Positions 8,465-17,148 of a stretch of DNA of 64,000 nucleotides are shown here, piece after piece. Within the stretch, counting starts at the first letter, position 1. Every line of letters begins with the position of its first letter. The notes below the pieces were generated by a model. It searched no databases, had not been told where the DNA came from, and saw only the letters and a program-made list of their open reading frames with translations. The translations under genes and the position numbers were made by a program. Source of the DNA: Umezawaea sp049997955 (GTDB taxonomy: Bacteria; Actinomycetota; Actinomycetes; Mycobacteriales; Pseudonocardiaceae); contig JAEBDY010000010.1 of assembly GCA_049997955.1 (NCBI GenBank), forward strand, positions 366,885-430,884, read 5' to 3'.

Positions 8465-9492
8465 AACGAGCCTCCGGCGCGGTTGGTGCGGACGATGAGG
8501 TAGATCAGGTAGGGCGCCCCGAGCACACCGGTGACGACGCCGACGGGGTACCGCGCGCCGAGCAGGAACTGACCGCTGAAGTCCGCCACGAGCACCAGCA
8601 GCGCGGCGACCAGCGCCGACGGGATCATCAGCGACCCGCTCGGTCCGACCAGCCTGGCGGCGATCGGCCCGGACAGGAACGCCACGAAGGCGATCGGCCC
8701 GGTGGCCGCCGTCGCGAAGGAGATCAACCCGACCGCGGCGACGATCACGACGATCCTGGTGAGGTCGAGGCGCACGCCGAGCGCCGACGCGGCGTCGTCG
8801 CCGAGCTGCATGGCGGCGAGACGGCGGGTCTGGGCCAGCAGCACCGGCCCGAGGACGACCACGGCGCAGAGCACGGGGACGACGTCGGACCAGGCGACGC
8901 CGTTGAGGCTGCCGGTGAGCCACCGCAGGGCCAGCTGGAGGTCCCACTCGCCCGCGCCGCTGAGCACCCAGTTGATCGTGCTGGTGAGCATCGCGGCCAT
9001 GCCGATCCCGATGAGGATGAGCCGGGTGCCCGCGACGCCTCCCCGGTAGGACAGCAGGTAGATGAGCAGCGCGATGCCCAGCCCCGCGACGATCGCGAAC
9101 ACCTCGACGGCGGCGCCGGACAGCGAGAGCGCGACGATCGCGAACGCGGCGGCGGCGCTCGCGCCCGTGCTGATGCCGATGATGTCCGGGCTGGCCAACG
9201 GGTTGCGCAGCATCGTCTGGAAGGTCACGCCGCCGATGCCGAAGCTGAGCCCGACGAGGATCGCGAGCACCGTGCGCGGCAGCCGCAGCCGCCCCACGGT
9301 GAACGACGCCCCCGGCACCCGCTCGCCGAGGACCACGGCGAGCACGTCGCCCGGTGGGTAGAACCGCTGGCCGACCATGAGCGACACCGAGGCGGCCACG
9401 AGGACCAGCGCGCCGAGCACCGCGATCACGGCTCGGCGCCGCCGGGACCGGCGCACCCTGGTGCGGACGACGAGGTCGACGGTGGCGCTCAC
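8461..9492 (-). CDS. Iron-siderophore ABC transporter permease, FecCD family (second permease)
   Basis: A 343-residue integral membrane protein with about nine to ten hydrophobic segments. It carries FecCD hallmarks: RLPRTVLAILVG, TFQTMLRNPLASPDIIG, the ATPase-coupling loop near ALGVRLDLTR, and a late ARLVG segment. It pairs with the upstream permease to form the heterodimeric channel. The GTG start at 9492 overlaps the preceding stop. Confidence 0.94.
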   Translation of the reverse strand: MSATVDLVVRTRVRRSRRRRAVIAVLGALVLVAASVSLMVGQRFYPPGDVLAVVLGERVPGASFTVGRLRLPRTVLAILVGLSFGIGGVTFQTMLRNPLASPDIIGISTGASAAAAFAIVALSLSGAAVEVFAIVAGLGIALLIYLLSYRGGVAGTRLILIGIGMAAMLTSTINWVLSGAGEWDLQLALRWLTGSLNGVAWSDVVPVLCAVVVLGPVLLAQTRRLAAMQLGDDAASALGVRLDLTRIVVIVAAVGLISFATAATGPIAFVAFLSGPIAARLVGPSGSLMIPSALVAALLVLVADFSGQFLLGARYPVGVVTGVLGAPYLIYLIVRTNRAGGSL

Positions 9493-10532
9493 AGGGCCCT
9501 GACCTTCTGCCTGCGGACGATCCAGATGAAGAACGGCCCTCCGACGAGCGCGGTGATGATGCCGACGTCGATCTCCTCCGGTCGGGTCACCAGGCGGCCG
9601 ACGACGTCGGCGAAGGTCAGCAGCACCGCGCCGCCCAGGGCGGAGAAGGGCAGCAGCCAGCGGTGGTCGACCCCGATCAGCAGCCTGCACAGGTGCGGGA
9701 CGACCAGGCCGACGAACCCGATGGGACCCGCGGCCGCGGTGGCCGCGCCGCACAGCACCACCGCCCCGAACGACGCGCCGAGCCGGATGAGCGCGACCCG
9801 CTCGCCGAGCCCGGCGGCCAGGTCGTCGCCCAGTGCCAACGAGTTCAGCCCGCGCGCGGTGAGCAGGCACACGACCGCGCCGACCACGAGGAACGGCAGC
9901 ACCAGCAGGATCCGGTCGAACGAGGCCCCGCCGACCCCGCCGACGTACCAGGAGCGGAACGTGGCCGCGATGTCGTTGCGCGCCAGCACCACCGCGCTGA
10001 TCAGCGACGCCAGGGCCGCCGACGTCACCGCGCCCGCGAGGGCGAGTTTGAGCGGGGTGGGGCCGCCTCGGCCGAGGGAACCGACGGCGTAGACGAACAC
10101 CGCGGACGTCGCCGCGCCCGCGATGGCGACCCAGACGTGGGAGACCTCGCCGACCAGGCCGAAGGAGACCATGCCGGTCACGACGGCGAGCGAGGCGCCC
10201 ATGTTCACCCCGAGGATGCCGGGGTCCGCCAGCGGGTTGCGGGTCACCCCCTGCATGACCGCTCCGGCCACGCCGAGCGACGCGCCGACCAGCACGGCCA
10301 GCACGGTGCGCGGAACCCGTTGGGAGACAGCGGCTCGCGCCAGCGTGTCCCGCGTCCCGCCCAGTCCGGCGAGGACGTCGTCCAGTCCGACGTCGCGCGC
10401 GCCCGCCACCACCGAAGCGACCACCGACGCGAGCAGGGCGACGAGCACGACGAGGAGCCAGGAGGTCCGAGCGCGACCCGAGTGCCGCGCGGTGGCGGCA
10501 CCCAGGTCCTCCCGGACGGTCGACGTGGTCAC
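9489..10532 (-). CDS. Iron-siderophore ABC transporter permease, FecCD family (first permease)
   Basis: A 347-residue multi-pass permease. The motifs RVPRTVLAVLVGASLGVAG, MQGVTRNPLADPGILG and GLVVPHLCRLLIG match the FecCD/BtuC family. The GTG start at 10532 overlaps the binding-protein stop (GTGA), so all four genes are translationally coupled. Together with the next permease it should form the membrane pore. Confidence 0.94.
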   Translation of the reverse strand: MTTSTVREDLGAATARHSGRARTSWLLVVLVALLASVVASVVAGARDVGLDDVLAGLGGTRDTLARAAVSQRVPRTVLAVLVGASLGVAGAVMQGVTRNPLADPGILGVNMGASLAVVTGMVSFGLVGEVSHVWVAIAGAATSAVFVYAVGSLGRGGPTPLKLALAGAVTSAALASLISAVVLARNDIAATFRSWYVGGVGGASFDRILLVLPFLVVGAVVCLLTARGLNSLALGDDLAAGLGERVALIRLGASFGAVVLCGAATAAAGPIGFVGLVVPHLCRLLIGVDHRWLLPFSALGGAVLLTFADVVGRLVTRPEEIDVGIITALVGGPFFIWIVRRQKVRAL

Positions 10533-11569
10533 TTGACCTTGTCGGCCGCGGCCGCGAGCCGGCTCGCGTACTCGTCCAGCACCCACGACACCGACATCGG
10601 CGTCGGGTTGGCCGCGGTGCCCGCGGGCGAACTGCCGGACAGCATGACGACCGAGCCGTTGGACACCGCGCGCAGCTTGGACATCAGCGGGTCAGCGGCC
10701 AGGGTGCGGCCCACCTGCTCGTCGCCGTAGCCGACGACGATGTCGACGTCGTCGAACGCGTCGATCTGCTCCGCGCTCTGCTGGAGGGCGAACTTGTCGG
10801 TGCCCGCCGAGGCGGTGGCGATGCTGCCCGGCGTGGTCATGCCGAGGTCCAGGAAGAACTCCGCGCGGGTGTCGTGCGTGGTGTAGAAGCCGACCTGGCT
10901 CAGGTCCGTGGTGTCGAAGTGGGTCATGAACATCGTCGACTTGCCCTGGATCTGCGGGTACTTCGCCTTGACGGCGTCGATCTCCGCCTCGATGTCGGAG
11001 ATCATCTTCCGGCCGTCGGCGGATCGGCCGATCGCCTTGCTGCTCAGCGCGATGCTCTCCCGCCACGGGGTGGCCCACGCCGACTTGGGGTAGGCGACCA
11101 CGGGGGCGATCTCGCTCAGGGTCCGGTAGTCCTCCGGCGTGAGCCCGGAGTACGGGGCCAGGATGACGTCCGGCCGGGTGTCGGACACCGCTTCGAAATC
11201 GATGCCGTCGGTCTCGTCGAACAGCACCGGCGGCGCGGCGTCGAGCTCCTTCAGCTTCGCCGAGACCCAGGGCAGCAGGCCGTCGGCGTCGTCGTCGCCG
11301 AAGTTGGCCTTGGCCATCCCGACGGGCACGACGCCCAACGCGAGCGGCACCTCGTGGTTGGCCCAGGCGACGGTGGCGATCCGCTCGGGCTTCTTGTCGA
11401 TCGTCGTCTTCCCCAGCGCGTGCTCGACGGTGACCGGGAACGAGTCCTCGGTGGCGGCCTGACCTGCGGCGGCGTCACCACCGCCGTTCTCGCTCGTGGA
11501 CGAACAGGCGCTGAGGGCCAGCGCGGCGGCAGCGGCGACGAAAACGGCCCGTAGGCGGCGTGAACGCAC
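10529..11569 (-). CDS. Iron-siderophore substrate-binding lipoprotein (FecB/FhuD-like)
   Basis: Surface receptor for a ferric siderophore; 346 residues. The signal peptide ends in lipobox LSAC (Cys near residue 21), followed by a Ser/Gly-rich linker and the two-lobed periplasmic-binding-2 fold (TVEHALGKTTIDKKPERIATVAW opens the domain; segments: GKTTIDKKPERIATVAW). No siderophore biosynthesis genes are nearby, so the ligand may be a xenosiderophore or be made elsewhere. It is first in its operon, directly downstream of an IdeR/DmdR-type box. Confidence 0.92.
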   Translation of the reverse strand: MRSRRLRAVFVAAAAALALSACSSTSENGGGDAAAGQAATEDSFPVTVEHALGKTTIDKKPERIATVAWANHEVPLALGVVPVGMAKANFGDDDADGLLPWVSAKLKELDAAPPVLFDETDGIDFEAVSDTRPDVILAPYSGLTPEDYRTLSEIAPVVAYPKSAWATPWRESIALSSKAIGRSADGRKMISDIEAEIDAVKAKYPQIQGKSTMFMTHFDTTDLSQVGFYTTHDTRAEFFLDLGMTTPGSIATASAGTDKFALQQSAEQIDAFDDVDIVVGYGDEQVGRTLAADPLMSKLRAVSNGSVVMLSGSSPAGTAANPTPMSVSWVLDEYASRLAAAADKVK

Positions 11570-11662
11570 GGGACATACCCCTTTCCTCGAAGCAAGGCAC
11601 CGCGTCGGTGCCGCACACGCGCTCGTCGGTGGCGGGTTGGCGCACCGACCACGGGCTCAAAG

Positions 11663-11681
11663 TGTGCTTAGCCTAACCTAA
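11663..11681 (-). promoter_or_regulatory. IdeR/DmdR/DtxR iron box upstream of the siderophore operon
   Basis: On the gene strand the 19-mer reads TTAGGTTAGGCTAAGCACA. It matches the consensus TTAGGTTAGGCTAACCTAA at 16 of 19 positions by my count, with an intact left half. It lies about 95 bases before the lipoprotein start. The box also sits upstream of the divergent PLP enzyme but is far closer in function to the iron operon. Iron-loaded IdeR/DmdR would repress here. Confidence 0.85.
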
Positions 11682-11844
11682 GTTATCGGGTGGGTGCCGA
11701 AGCCGGAAGATCCGCGCGATGTGATCTGGCCCCTGATCCGCCGCGACGGCGACGAGGTCCGCACCGGCACCGTCCCGAGTGGACCGGACGAGCACCCTCC
11801 GACTTGGACGGTCACCGGGACCACCGCCCCGCTAGGGTCTCGGC

Positions 11845-12807
11845 GTGCTTGAGACGCGCCTCGACCTCGACCGGATCCGCGCGGCCCGCCGCGTCATCGA
11901 CCCCGTTTTCCTGAACACCCCGATGTACCGGTGCGACGCGCTGGGACGCGCGCTCGGCTGCGCGGTGAGCGTCAAGCTGGAAACGGCGAACCCGGTCCGC
12001 AGCTTCAAGGGCAGGGGCACCGAACTGGTCACGAGCCTGCTGGCCGAGCAGGGCCGGACCGGGGTGGTGTGCGCCAGCGCGGGCAACCTCGGCCAGGCGC
12101 TCGCCTGGTCGGGCCTCCGCCGCGGCCTCGACGTGACGGTCGTGGCGTCGCGGCGGGCGCCAGCTGCCAAGCTCGATCGGATCCGCGCCTTCGGCGCGGA
12201 ACTGGAACTGGTGGACGGCGACATCGAGGCAGCCCGCGAACGGGCGTCGGCCATCGCCCGGTCGCGGGGCGTTCGGCTGCTCGAAGACAGCCTGGACATC
12301 GAGACCTGCGAGGGCGCCGCGACGATCGGCCTGGAACTGGCGGGTGCCGAACCCCCCTTCGACGCCGTCCTGATCGCCCTGGGCGGCGGCGCGATGGCCA
12401 CCGGCGTGGGCTACGTCCTGAAGACCCTGGCACCCGGAGCCGAGGTGATCTGCGTGCAGCCCGCGGGCGCACCGGCGTTGACCCGCTCCTGGCACGAGCG
12501 CCGCGTCGTCACCACCGAGTCGATCGACACCATCGCCGACGGCGTCGCGGGCCGCTTCCCCATCCCTGAGGTCCTGGACGACCTCCTCGTGGTGGCCGAC
12601 GACGCCGTCCTCGTCCAGGAGTCGTCGATCACCACGGGCATGCGGCTGCTCCTGGAGCACACGGGTCTGGTCGTCGAACCCTCGGCGGCCCTCGGCGTCG
12701 CCGCGGTCCTGGAGGACCGCGACCGCTTCGCGGGCCGTCACGTCGTCACGGTCATCTGCGGCAGCAACGTCGACCTGGACGCCTACCACCGCTGGGTCGA
12801 CCGGTGA
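11845..12807 (+). CDS. PLP-dependent threonine/serine dehydratase-like enzyme (fold type II)
   Basis: A 320-residue fold-II pyridoxal-phosphate enzyme. It has the Schiff-base lysine in SFKGRG (Lys55), the asparagine loop SAGNLGQAL, the glycine-rich phosphate loop GGGAMATG near residue 172 and a C-terminal CGSNVDLD. It most resembles threonine ammonia-lyase or serine racemase but lacks the ACT regulatory domain, so it is of the short catabolic type. The start is GTG at 11845. It is divergent from the iron operon and no pathway partner is adjacent. Substrate (threonine, serine or hydroxy-aspartate) is uncertain. Confidence 0.85.
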   Translation: MLETRLDLDRIRAARRVIDPVFLNTPMYRCDALGRALGCAVSVKLETANPVRSFKGRGTELVTSLLAEQGRTGVVCASAGNLGQALAWSGLRRGLDVTVVASRRAPAAKLDRIRAFGAELELVDGDIEAARERASAIARSRGVRLLEDSLDIETCEGAATIGLELAGAEPPFDAVLIALGGGAMATGVGYVLKTLAPGAEVICVQPAGAPALTRSWHERRVVTTESIDTIADGVAGRFPIPEVLDDLLVVADDAVLVQESSITTGMRLLLEHTGLVVEPSAALGVAAVLEDRDRFAGRHVVTVICGSNVDLDAYHRWVDR

Positions 12808-12933
12808 TCGACGCACTCCCGACCCGCGAGGACGATTCCCGAGGACTCGCCCGTCTAGACAAGCACCACGACTAGACATGTCAACCGATGTGCGAAATGC
12901 TGGGCGGACTTGCCCGCCACACACGGAGGAACC

Positions 12934-13188
12934 ATGCCCCGGGACAACGCCACGCCCGTGACCCCCGACCTGCTCACCGCGGTCAACGCCCTGGCGGACG
13001 CGGAACGGCAGCTGACCGAGCACCTCGACGCGTTGTCCCGCGTCAGGAAGACCCGCCTCGACGCTCACGCGCACCGCGACGCCCTGATCCACGCCGAGCT
13101 GTCCCGCAACGTCCCCGTCGTCGAGCTGTGCAAGGTCACGGGCCTGACCCGCGCCCGGATCTACCAGATCCGCGAGAACCGCCCCTGA
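12934..13188 (+). CDS. Small helix-turn-helix protein (84 residues), function unknown
   Basis: ATG at 12934 has a good GGAGGA site 6 bases upstream and is preferred over an in-frame ATG 24 bases earlier. Residues about 10-50 are alpha-helical and charged. The C-terminus (VVELCKVTGLTRARIYQIRENR) is a resolvase/Trp-repressor-like helix-turn-helix, so the protein probably binds DNA, perhaps as a dimer through the helical part. It resembles small actinobacterial 'helix-turn-helix domain-containing' proteins of unknown role. The lone gene sits after the dehydratase. Confidence 0.65.
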   Translation: MPRDNATPVTPDLLTAVNALADAERQLTEHLDALSRVRKTRLDAHAHRDALIHAELSRNVPVVELCKVTGLTRARIYQIRENRP

Positions 13189-13373
13189 CCCGATCCGGGC
13201 GCACCGTCCCGTGTGGACCGGTGGGGGCTCGAAGTCGCCAGGGCCTGGTGCACCTCTGCGACGCGGCCTGCTCCCTCCGCACCGACGACCTCTGCCGGTC
13301 GCTGGACGAGTCCGAGGCCAGTTCGACGAAACGCTCCCCCTCGGCCCTGCTCGCGCTCCCGTGAACGACCGCG

Positions 13374-13961
13374 TCAGTCCTGCGAAACGGCGAGGTGCGC
13401 CCGCTCGCCCTGGGGTCCGATCAGGATGAGCAGCTCGGCGGGATTCTCGTCCGCGCTGCCGAGCCAGTGCGGGACCCGCGCGTCGAACTCCGCTGCTTCA
13501 CCGGGCCGCACGTGGAACTCCTCGTCGCCGAGCTGGAAGCGGACGCTGCCGTTCATCACGTAGAACCACTCGTAGCCCTCGTGGGTCCGCGGCGCGGGCG
13601 CTCCCCAGCGGGACGCGGGCGGGTAGACGACCTTGAAGGCCTGGATTCCGCCCGCACGCCTGGTCAGGGGCACGAAGATCATGCCGTCCCGGCTCACCGG
13701 GCGCAGGTGGACGCGCGGGTCGCCGGTGTGGTGCGACCCGACGAGGTCGTCGAGCGGGACGCCGTGGGCCCGCGCCAGCGGCAGCAGCTGTTCGAGGGTG
13801 GGACGCCGTTTGCCGTTCTCCAAGCGGGACAGGGTGCTGGTGGTCAGTCCGGTCTCGGCGGCCAGGTCGGCCAGGGTCGTGCCGCGTGCTCGGCGCAGCG
13901 CGCGCAACCGGGGGCCGAAGCCCGCCAACACGGTGTCCTCGTAGTTGTCCACAGCGCACAT
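13374..13961 (-). CDS. XRE-family regulator with C-terminal cupin domain
   Basis: A 195-residue protein. An N-terminal Cro/CI helix-turn-helix (about residues 14-68, TTLADLAAETGLTTSTLSRLE) is joined to a cupin ligand-binding domain (about 115-185, with HEGYEWFYVMNGSVRFQLGD in part). This architecture senses small metabolites. It is divergent from a hydrolase operon, and its ATG at 13961 touches a perfect 18-bp palindrome, so autoregulation and control of the divergent genes are likely. Confidence 0.9.
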   Translation of the reverse strand: MCAVDNYEDTVLAGFGPRLRALRRARGTTLADLAAETGLTTSTLSRLENGKRRPTLEQLLPLARAHGVPLDDLVGSHHTGDPRVHLRPVSRDGMIFVPLTRRAGGIQAFKVVYPPASRWGAPAPRTHEGYEWFYVMNGSVRFQLGDEEFHVRPGEAAEFDARVPHWLGSADENPAELLILIGPQGERAHLAVSQD

Positions 13962-13978
13962 CTTGCCGATCGGCAAGA
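13961..13978. promoter_or_regulatory. Perfect 18-bp palindromic operator between XRE-cupin regulator and hydrolase
   Basis: TCTTGCCGATCGGCAAGA is an exact inverted repeat. Its first base overlaps the regulator's start codon on the other strand. It lies 56 bases before the divergent hydrolase start. Position and symmetry fit the binding site of the adjacent XRE-cupin dimer. Confidence 0.75.
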
Positions 13979-14033
13979 AATATTGCCACCCCGCCGGTGG
14001 ATCGAACAGGCTCCTCCTCGGAGGTGAGACCTG

Positions 14034-15065
14034 ATGATCAGGAACACGACCGGGACCCGCGGCACGTGGTCGCGGCGCGGCAGGCTTGGTGCAGCGGTGG
14101 CGGTCCTGCTGTGCCTGCTGGGGTGCACGGCGACCCCGGCACCGAGCGAGTCGCCGAACGACGTCAGCTCGTTCGACGCGGCGACGCGCGACGACGAGGC
14201 GTTCAACCGCCGGTTCACCCACGAGTTCGCCGACGTCGACGGCGTGCGCATGCACTACGTCAAGGGCGGCAGCGGTGAGCCGCTCGTCCTGCTGCACGGG
14301 TGGCCGCAGACGTGGTACGCGTGGCGGGACGTCATGCCCGAGCTGGCGGAGAGGTACACGGTCTACGCGCTGGACCTGCCGGGGCTCGGGGACAGCGACG
14401 GCTCCCCCAGCGGGTACGACAAGGCCACCCTGGCCCGCTACGTCCACGGGCTGGTCAAGGGGAAGCTCGGTCTGGACGACGTTCGGCTCGTGGGGCACGA
14501 CCTCGGCGCCGGTGTCGGGATGCAGTACGCCTCCCAGCACCCCGACGACGTGACCCGCTACGCCCACCTGGACTACCCCGTGCCGGGGCCCGCGCTGAGC
14601 GCCGCCACCTTCCGGACGTTCAGCTGGCACATGGCTTTCCACAGCCAGCGCGAGATCCCCGAGATGCTGGTCGACGACGACGTGCGGGAGTACCTGGCGT
14701 CGTTCTACCCCCGTGTCGCCTACGGAGGCGTGGGCTTCGGCGGCACCGGAGCGGAATCCCCGTTCACCCCGGAGCAGGTCGACGAGTTCGCCCGCACGTA
14801 CCAACGCCCGCGGGTGCTCAGCGGCGGGTTCGACCTCTACCGGGCCCTCGACCAGGACGAGCGGGACAACGCCGTGGCTCGACCCGTCGGCGTCCCGCTG
14901 ATGCTCATGACGGCCGAGGGCACGCTCGCCTCGACCCGGCCGACGATCGAGCCGCTCGCGACGGACATCCAGCGGGCCGTCGAGGTGCCCCGGTCCGGGC
15001 ACTGGCTGCCGGAGGAGAACCCGGACTTCGTGGTCCGGGAACTCCTCGCGTTCTTCGCCGGGTGA
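14034..15065 (+). CDS. Exported alpha/beta hydrolase (epoxide hydrolase/haloalkane dehalogenase-like lipoprotein)
   Basis: A 343-residue protein with an N-terminal signal and lipobox LLGC (Cys31). The hydrolase fold starts near residue 62. It has HGWPQTWYAWR (oxyanion region), nucleophile Asp156 in GHDLGAG and catalytic His323 in SGHWLPEENP. An Asp nucleophile is typical of epoxide hydrolases and dehalogenases rather than esterases. A lipid anchor on this fold is less common. It heads a short run with the DinB-like gene and is probably controlled by the divergent XRE-cupin regulator. Confidence 0.87.
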   Translation: MIRNTTGTRGTWSRRGRLGAAVAVLLCLLGCTATPAPSESPNDVSSFDAATRDDEAFNRRFTHEFADVDGVRMHYVKGGSGEPLVLLHGWPQTWYAWRDVMPELAERYTVYALDLPGLGDSDGSPSGYDKATLARYVHGLVKGKLGLDDVRLVGHDLGAGVGMQYASQHPDDVTRYAHLDYPVPGPALSAATFRTFSWHMAFHSQREIPEMLVDDDVREYLASFYPRVAYGGVGFGGTGAESPFTPEQVDEFARTYQRPRVLSGGFDLYRALDQDERDNAVARPVGVPLMLMTAEGTLASTRPTIEPLATDIQRAVEVPRSGHWLPEENPDFVVRELLAFFAG

Positions 15066-15090
15066 CGCGGTTTCCACGAGAGGAGATCTG

Positions 15091-15591
15091 ATGAACGACG
15101 GGGTTCTGGTCCGGGAGTTGCGCGCCCGAATCGAAAAGACGCTCGACGAGCACCGCGCCGCCCTGCACGACTGCGTCGACGGTCTGACCGAGGAGGAGGC
15201 CAGGCGGTCGCTCGTGCCCTCGCGGACGACCCTGCTGGGACTGGTCAAGCACGTCACCTACGTCGAGGGGTTCTACTTCGACCACTCCATCACCGGGCGC
15301 ACGCTCCAGCAGATCGGCATCGCGTCCACACCGGACCGCTCGTTCGTCCTCGCGGAGGACGACACCATCGCGTCGATCCAGGCCGCGCATCGACGCGCCT
15401 GCGAGGAATCCCGGAAAGCGGTGGCGCGACTCGACTTCGACGAGGTCGTCACCGGGCGCGTCGAGCAACCGGTGTGGTCGATCCACCTCCGCGCCCTGCG
15501 GGACCTGACCCACCACAACGGTCACGCGGACATCCTGCGAGAGCAGGTCATCGCGGCCCGGACCACCTCAGGGGGAGCGCCGCCGGGCTGA
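15091..15591 (+). CDS. DinB/DUF664 family protein
   Basis: A 166-residue four-helix-bundle protein with the DinB-like metal-ligand pattern: a histidine in VKHVTYVE (near residue 53) and the distal pair in HHNGHADILREQ. Family members are often mycothiol-dependent transferases or of unknown role in actinobacteria. The ATG at 15091 follows GAGGAG and begins 26 bases after the hydrolase stop, so co-transcription is likely. Its 3' end overlaps the convergent WYL regulator by 24 bases. Confidence 0.85.
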   Translation: MNDGVLVRELRARIEKTLDEHRAALHDCVDGLTEEEARRSLVPSRTTLLGLVKHVTYVEGFYFDHSITGRTLQQIGIASTPDRSFVLAEDDTIASIQAAHRRACEESRKAVARLDFDEVVTGRVEQPVWSIHLRALRDLTHHNGHADILREQVIAARTTSGGAPPG

Positions 15592-16563
15592 CCGCGAGAG
15601 CCGGTCGGCGAACGCCACGACGAGGTCGCGGAGTTCGTCCGGCCGCTCGACGGCGAACGGCAGGTCCAGCGACGCCAGCACGGCGGGCAGCCAGTCGAGC
15701 CGATCGGCACGCAGGTCGACGCGGGACCACTGCCCGGTGTCCGGGTCCGCGCCGCTCGCGGACGGCGGCTCCGTCACGATCGCGACGCTCGCGGGCAGCC
15801 GGGCGTGGATCTGCTCGGCGGTCCCCTGGATCCGCAGGGTCACCTCGTGCCGGTACGGGGCGGTGGCGAGCCCCGCCAGGAGGCGCTCCGCCGGGTCGAG
15901 GTCGTCCGGCGGCTCGAACGAGCCGGGCAGGGTCCTCGCGGAGGCGATGCGATCCAGCCGGAACGTCCGGTCCTCGCCGATCGCGGGCACGACACCCGTC
16001 ACGTACCACCGGCCCGAGTGGGCCACGAGCCCGTGCGGGTGCAGCGTGCGTTCGCTGCGCCTGCCGTCGGCGGCGGTGTACCGGATCGAGATCGGGCGGT
16101 GGTGGCTCACGGCGTCGGCGATCGAGAGCAGGACCGCGGTCTCCAGCACGGGTGGCTCGCCCGCGGCGACGGTGAAGGCGAGGGAGCCGAGCACGGCGTC
16201 GAGCCTGCGGCCGAGCCGTTCGGGCAGCACCCGGCGGATCTTGGCCGCGGCCGTCTCGCTCGCCGTGCCCGTGGCCGTCGTCAGGCCCGCCCGACGCCCG
16301 GCGACCAGGCCGAGCAGCACGGCGAGCGCTTCGTCGTCGCTCAGCATCAGCGGGGGCATGCGGTAGCCCGAGGCGAGCCGGTAGCCGCCGTAGCGGCCGC
16401 GCACCGACTCGACGGGTACGTCGAGGTCGGTGAGGTGGTCGACGTACCGCCTCACCGTGCGCTCGTCCACGCCGAGCCGGTCGGCGAGTTCGGCCACCGT
16501 CCGGATGCCACCCGACTGCAGGAGCTCCAGCAGGGTGAGCACGCGGGCGATGGGTCGGGACAC
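15568..16563 (-). CDS. WYL-domain transcriptional regulator (YafY/DeoR-like)
   Basis: A 331-residue regulator. An N-terminal HTH_11 winged helix (VAELADRLGVDERTVRRYVDHL, split as VAELADRLGVDERTVRRY) is followed by a WYL ligand-binding domain (about residues 140-220, with GRWYVTG) and a WCX C-terminal domain. The start is GTG at 16563. It is divergent from a small VOC protein, its likely target in actinobacterial pairs of this kind. Confidence 0.92.
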   Translation of the reverse strand: MSRPIARVLTLLELLQSGGIRTVAELADRLGVDERTVRRYVDHLTDLDVPVESVRGRYGGYRLASGYRMPPLMLSDDEALAVLLGLVAGRRAGLTTATGTASETAAAKIRRVLPERLGRRLDAVLGSLAFTVAAGEPPVLETAVLLSIADAVSHHRPISIRYTAADGRRSERTLHPHGLVAHSGRWYVTGVVPAIGEDRTFRLDRIASARTLPGSFEPPDDLDPAERLLAGLATAPYRHEVTLRIQGTAEQIHARLPASVAIVTEPPSASGADPDTGQWSRVDLRADRLDWLPAVLASLDLPFAVERPDELRDLVVAFADRLSRSARRRSP

Positions 16564-16654
16564 CCCCGGAAGTCTTCCACCGATACCGGGCGGATTTCGC
16601 CCGGTATCGGTCCTAGCGTGCGGTCACCAGCACCGAACGACCACGGGAGAACCC

Positions 16655-17053
16655 ATGAACCTCGTCTCGCTCCGCGTCATCACCGGCGACGTCGCCCGCC
16701 TCGTCGACTTCTACGAGCGCGCCACCGCCGTGCGGGCGACCTGGGCCACCGACGACTTCGCCGAACTCCGGACCGACTCGGCCACCCTCGCGATCGCGAG
16801 CACCCGCACCGTCCCGCTGTTCGCGCCCGGCTCCGCCCACCCGGCCGACAACCGCAGCGTCATCATCGAATTCCTCGTCGACGACGTGGACGACGTGCAC
16901 CGGAACCTGACCGGCTTCGTCCAGGACTTCGTCACCGAGCCCACCACGATGCCCTGGGGCAACCGCTCGCTCCTGTTCCGCGACCCCGACGGCAACCTCG
17001 TCAACTTCTTCACCCCCGTCGCCCCGGCCGCCGTCGAGAAGTTCGCCCGCTGA
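16655..17053 (+). CDS. VOC (glyoxalase/bleomycin-resistance fold) protein
   Basis: A 132-residue single-domain VOC protein with paired beta-alpha-beta units and a terminal RDPDGNLVNFF motif containing the usual metal-ligand region. ATG at 16655 follows GGGAGA. The substrate is unknown; family members isomerise, dioxygenate or bind small toxic compounds. It is divergent from the WYL regulator and followed by a strong terminator, so it is monocistronic. Confidence 0.85.
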   Translation: MNLVSLRVITGDVARLVDFYERATAVRATWATDDFAELRTDSATLAIASTRTVPLFAPGSAHPADNRSVIIEFLVDDVDDVHRNLTGFVQDFVTEPTTMPWGNRSLLFRDPDGNLVNFFTPVAPAAVEKFAR

Positions 17054-17093
17054 CCGGACCGCGCCACCGTTCAGGTGCAAGGCGGTGATCGGC

Positions 17094-17133
17094 CCCGACG
17101 GCGTCAGGGACGTGGATCCCTGCCGCCGTCGGG
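17094..17133. terminator. Bidirectional hairpin terminator between convergent VOC and amino-acid ATPase genes
   Basis: A 17-bp stem starting CCCGACGGCG with a single mismatch and a 6-nt loop. It lies between the VOC stop and the stop of the convergent transporter gene, so it can serve both. Confidence 0.7.
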
Positions 17134-17148
17134 ACGTGGGCCGTGGTG

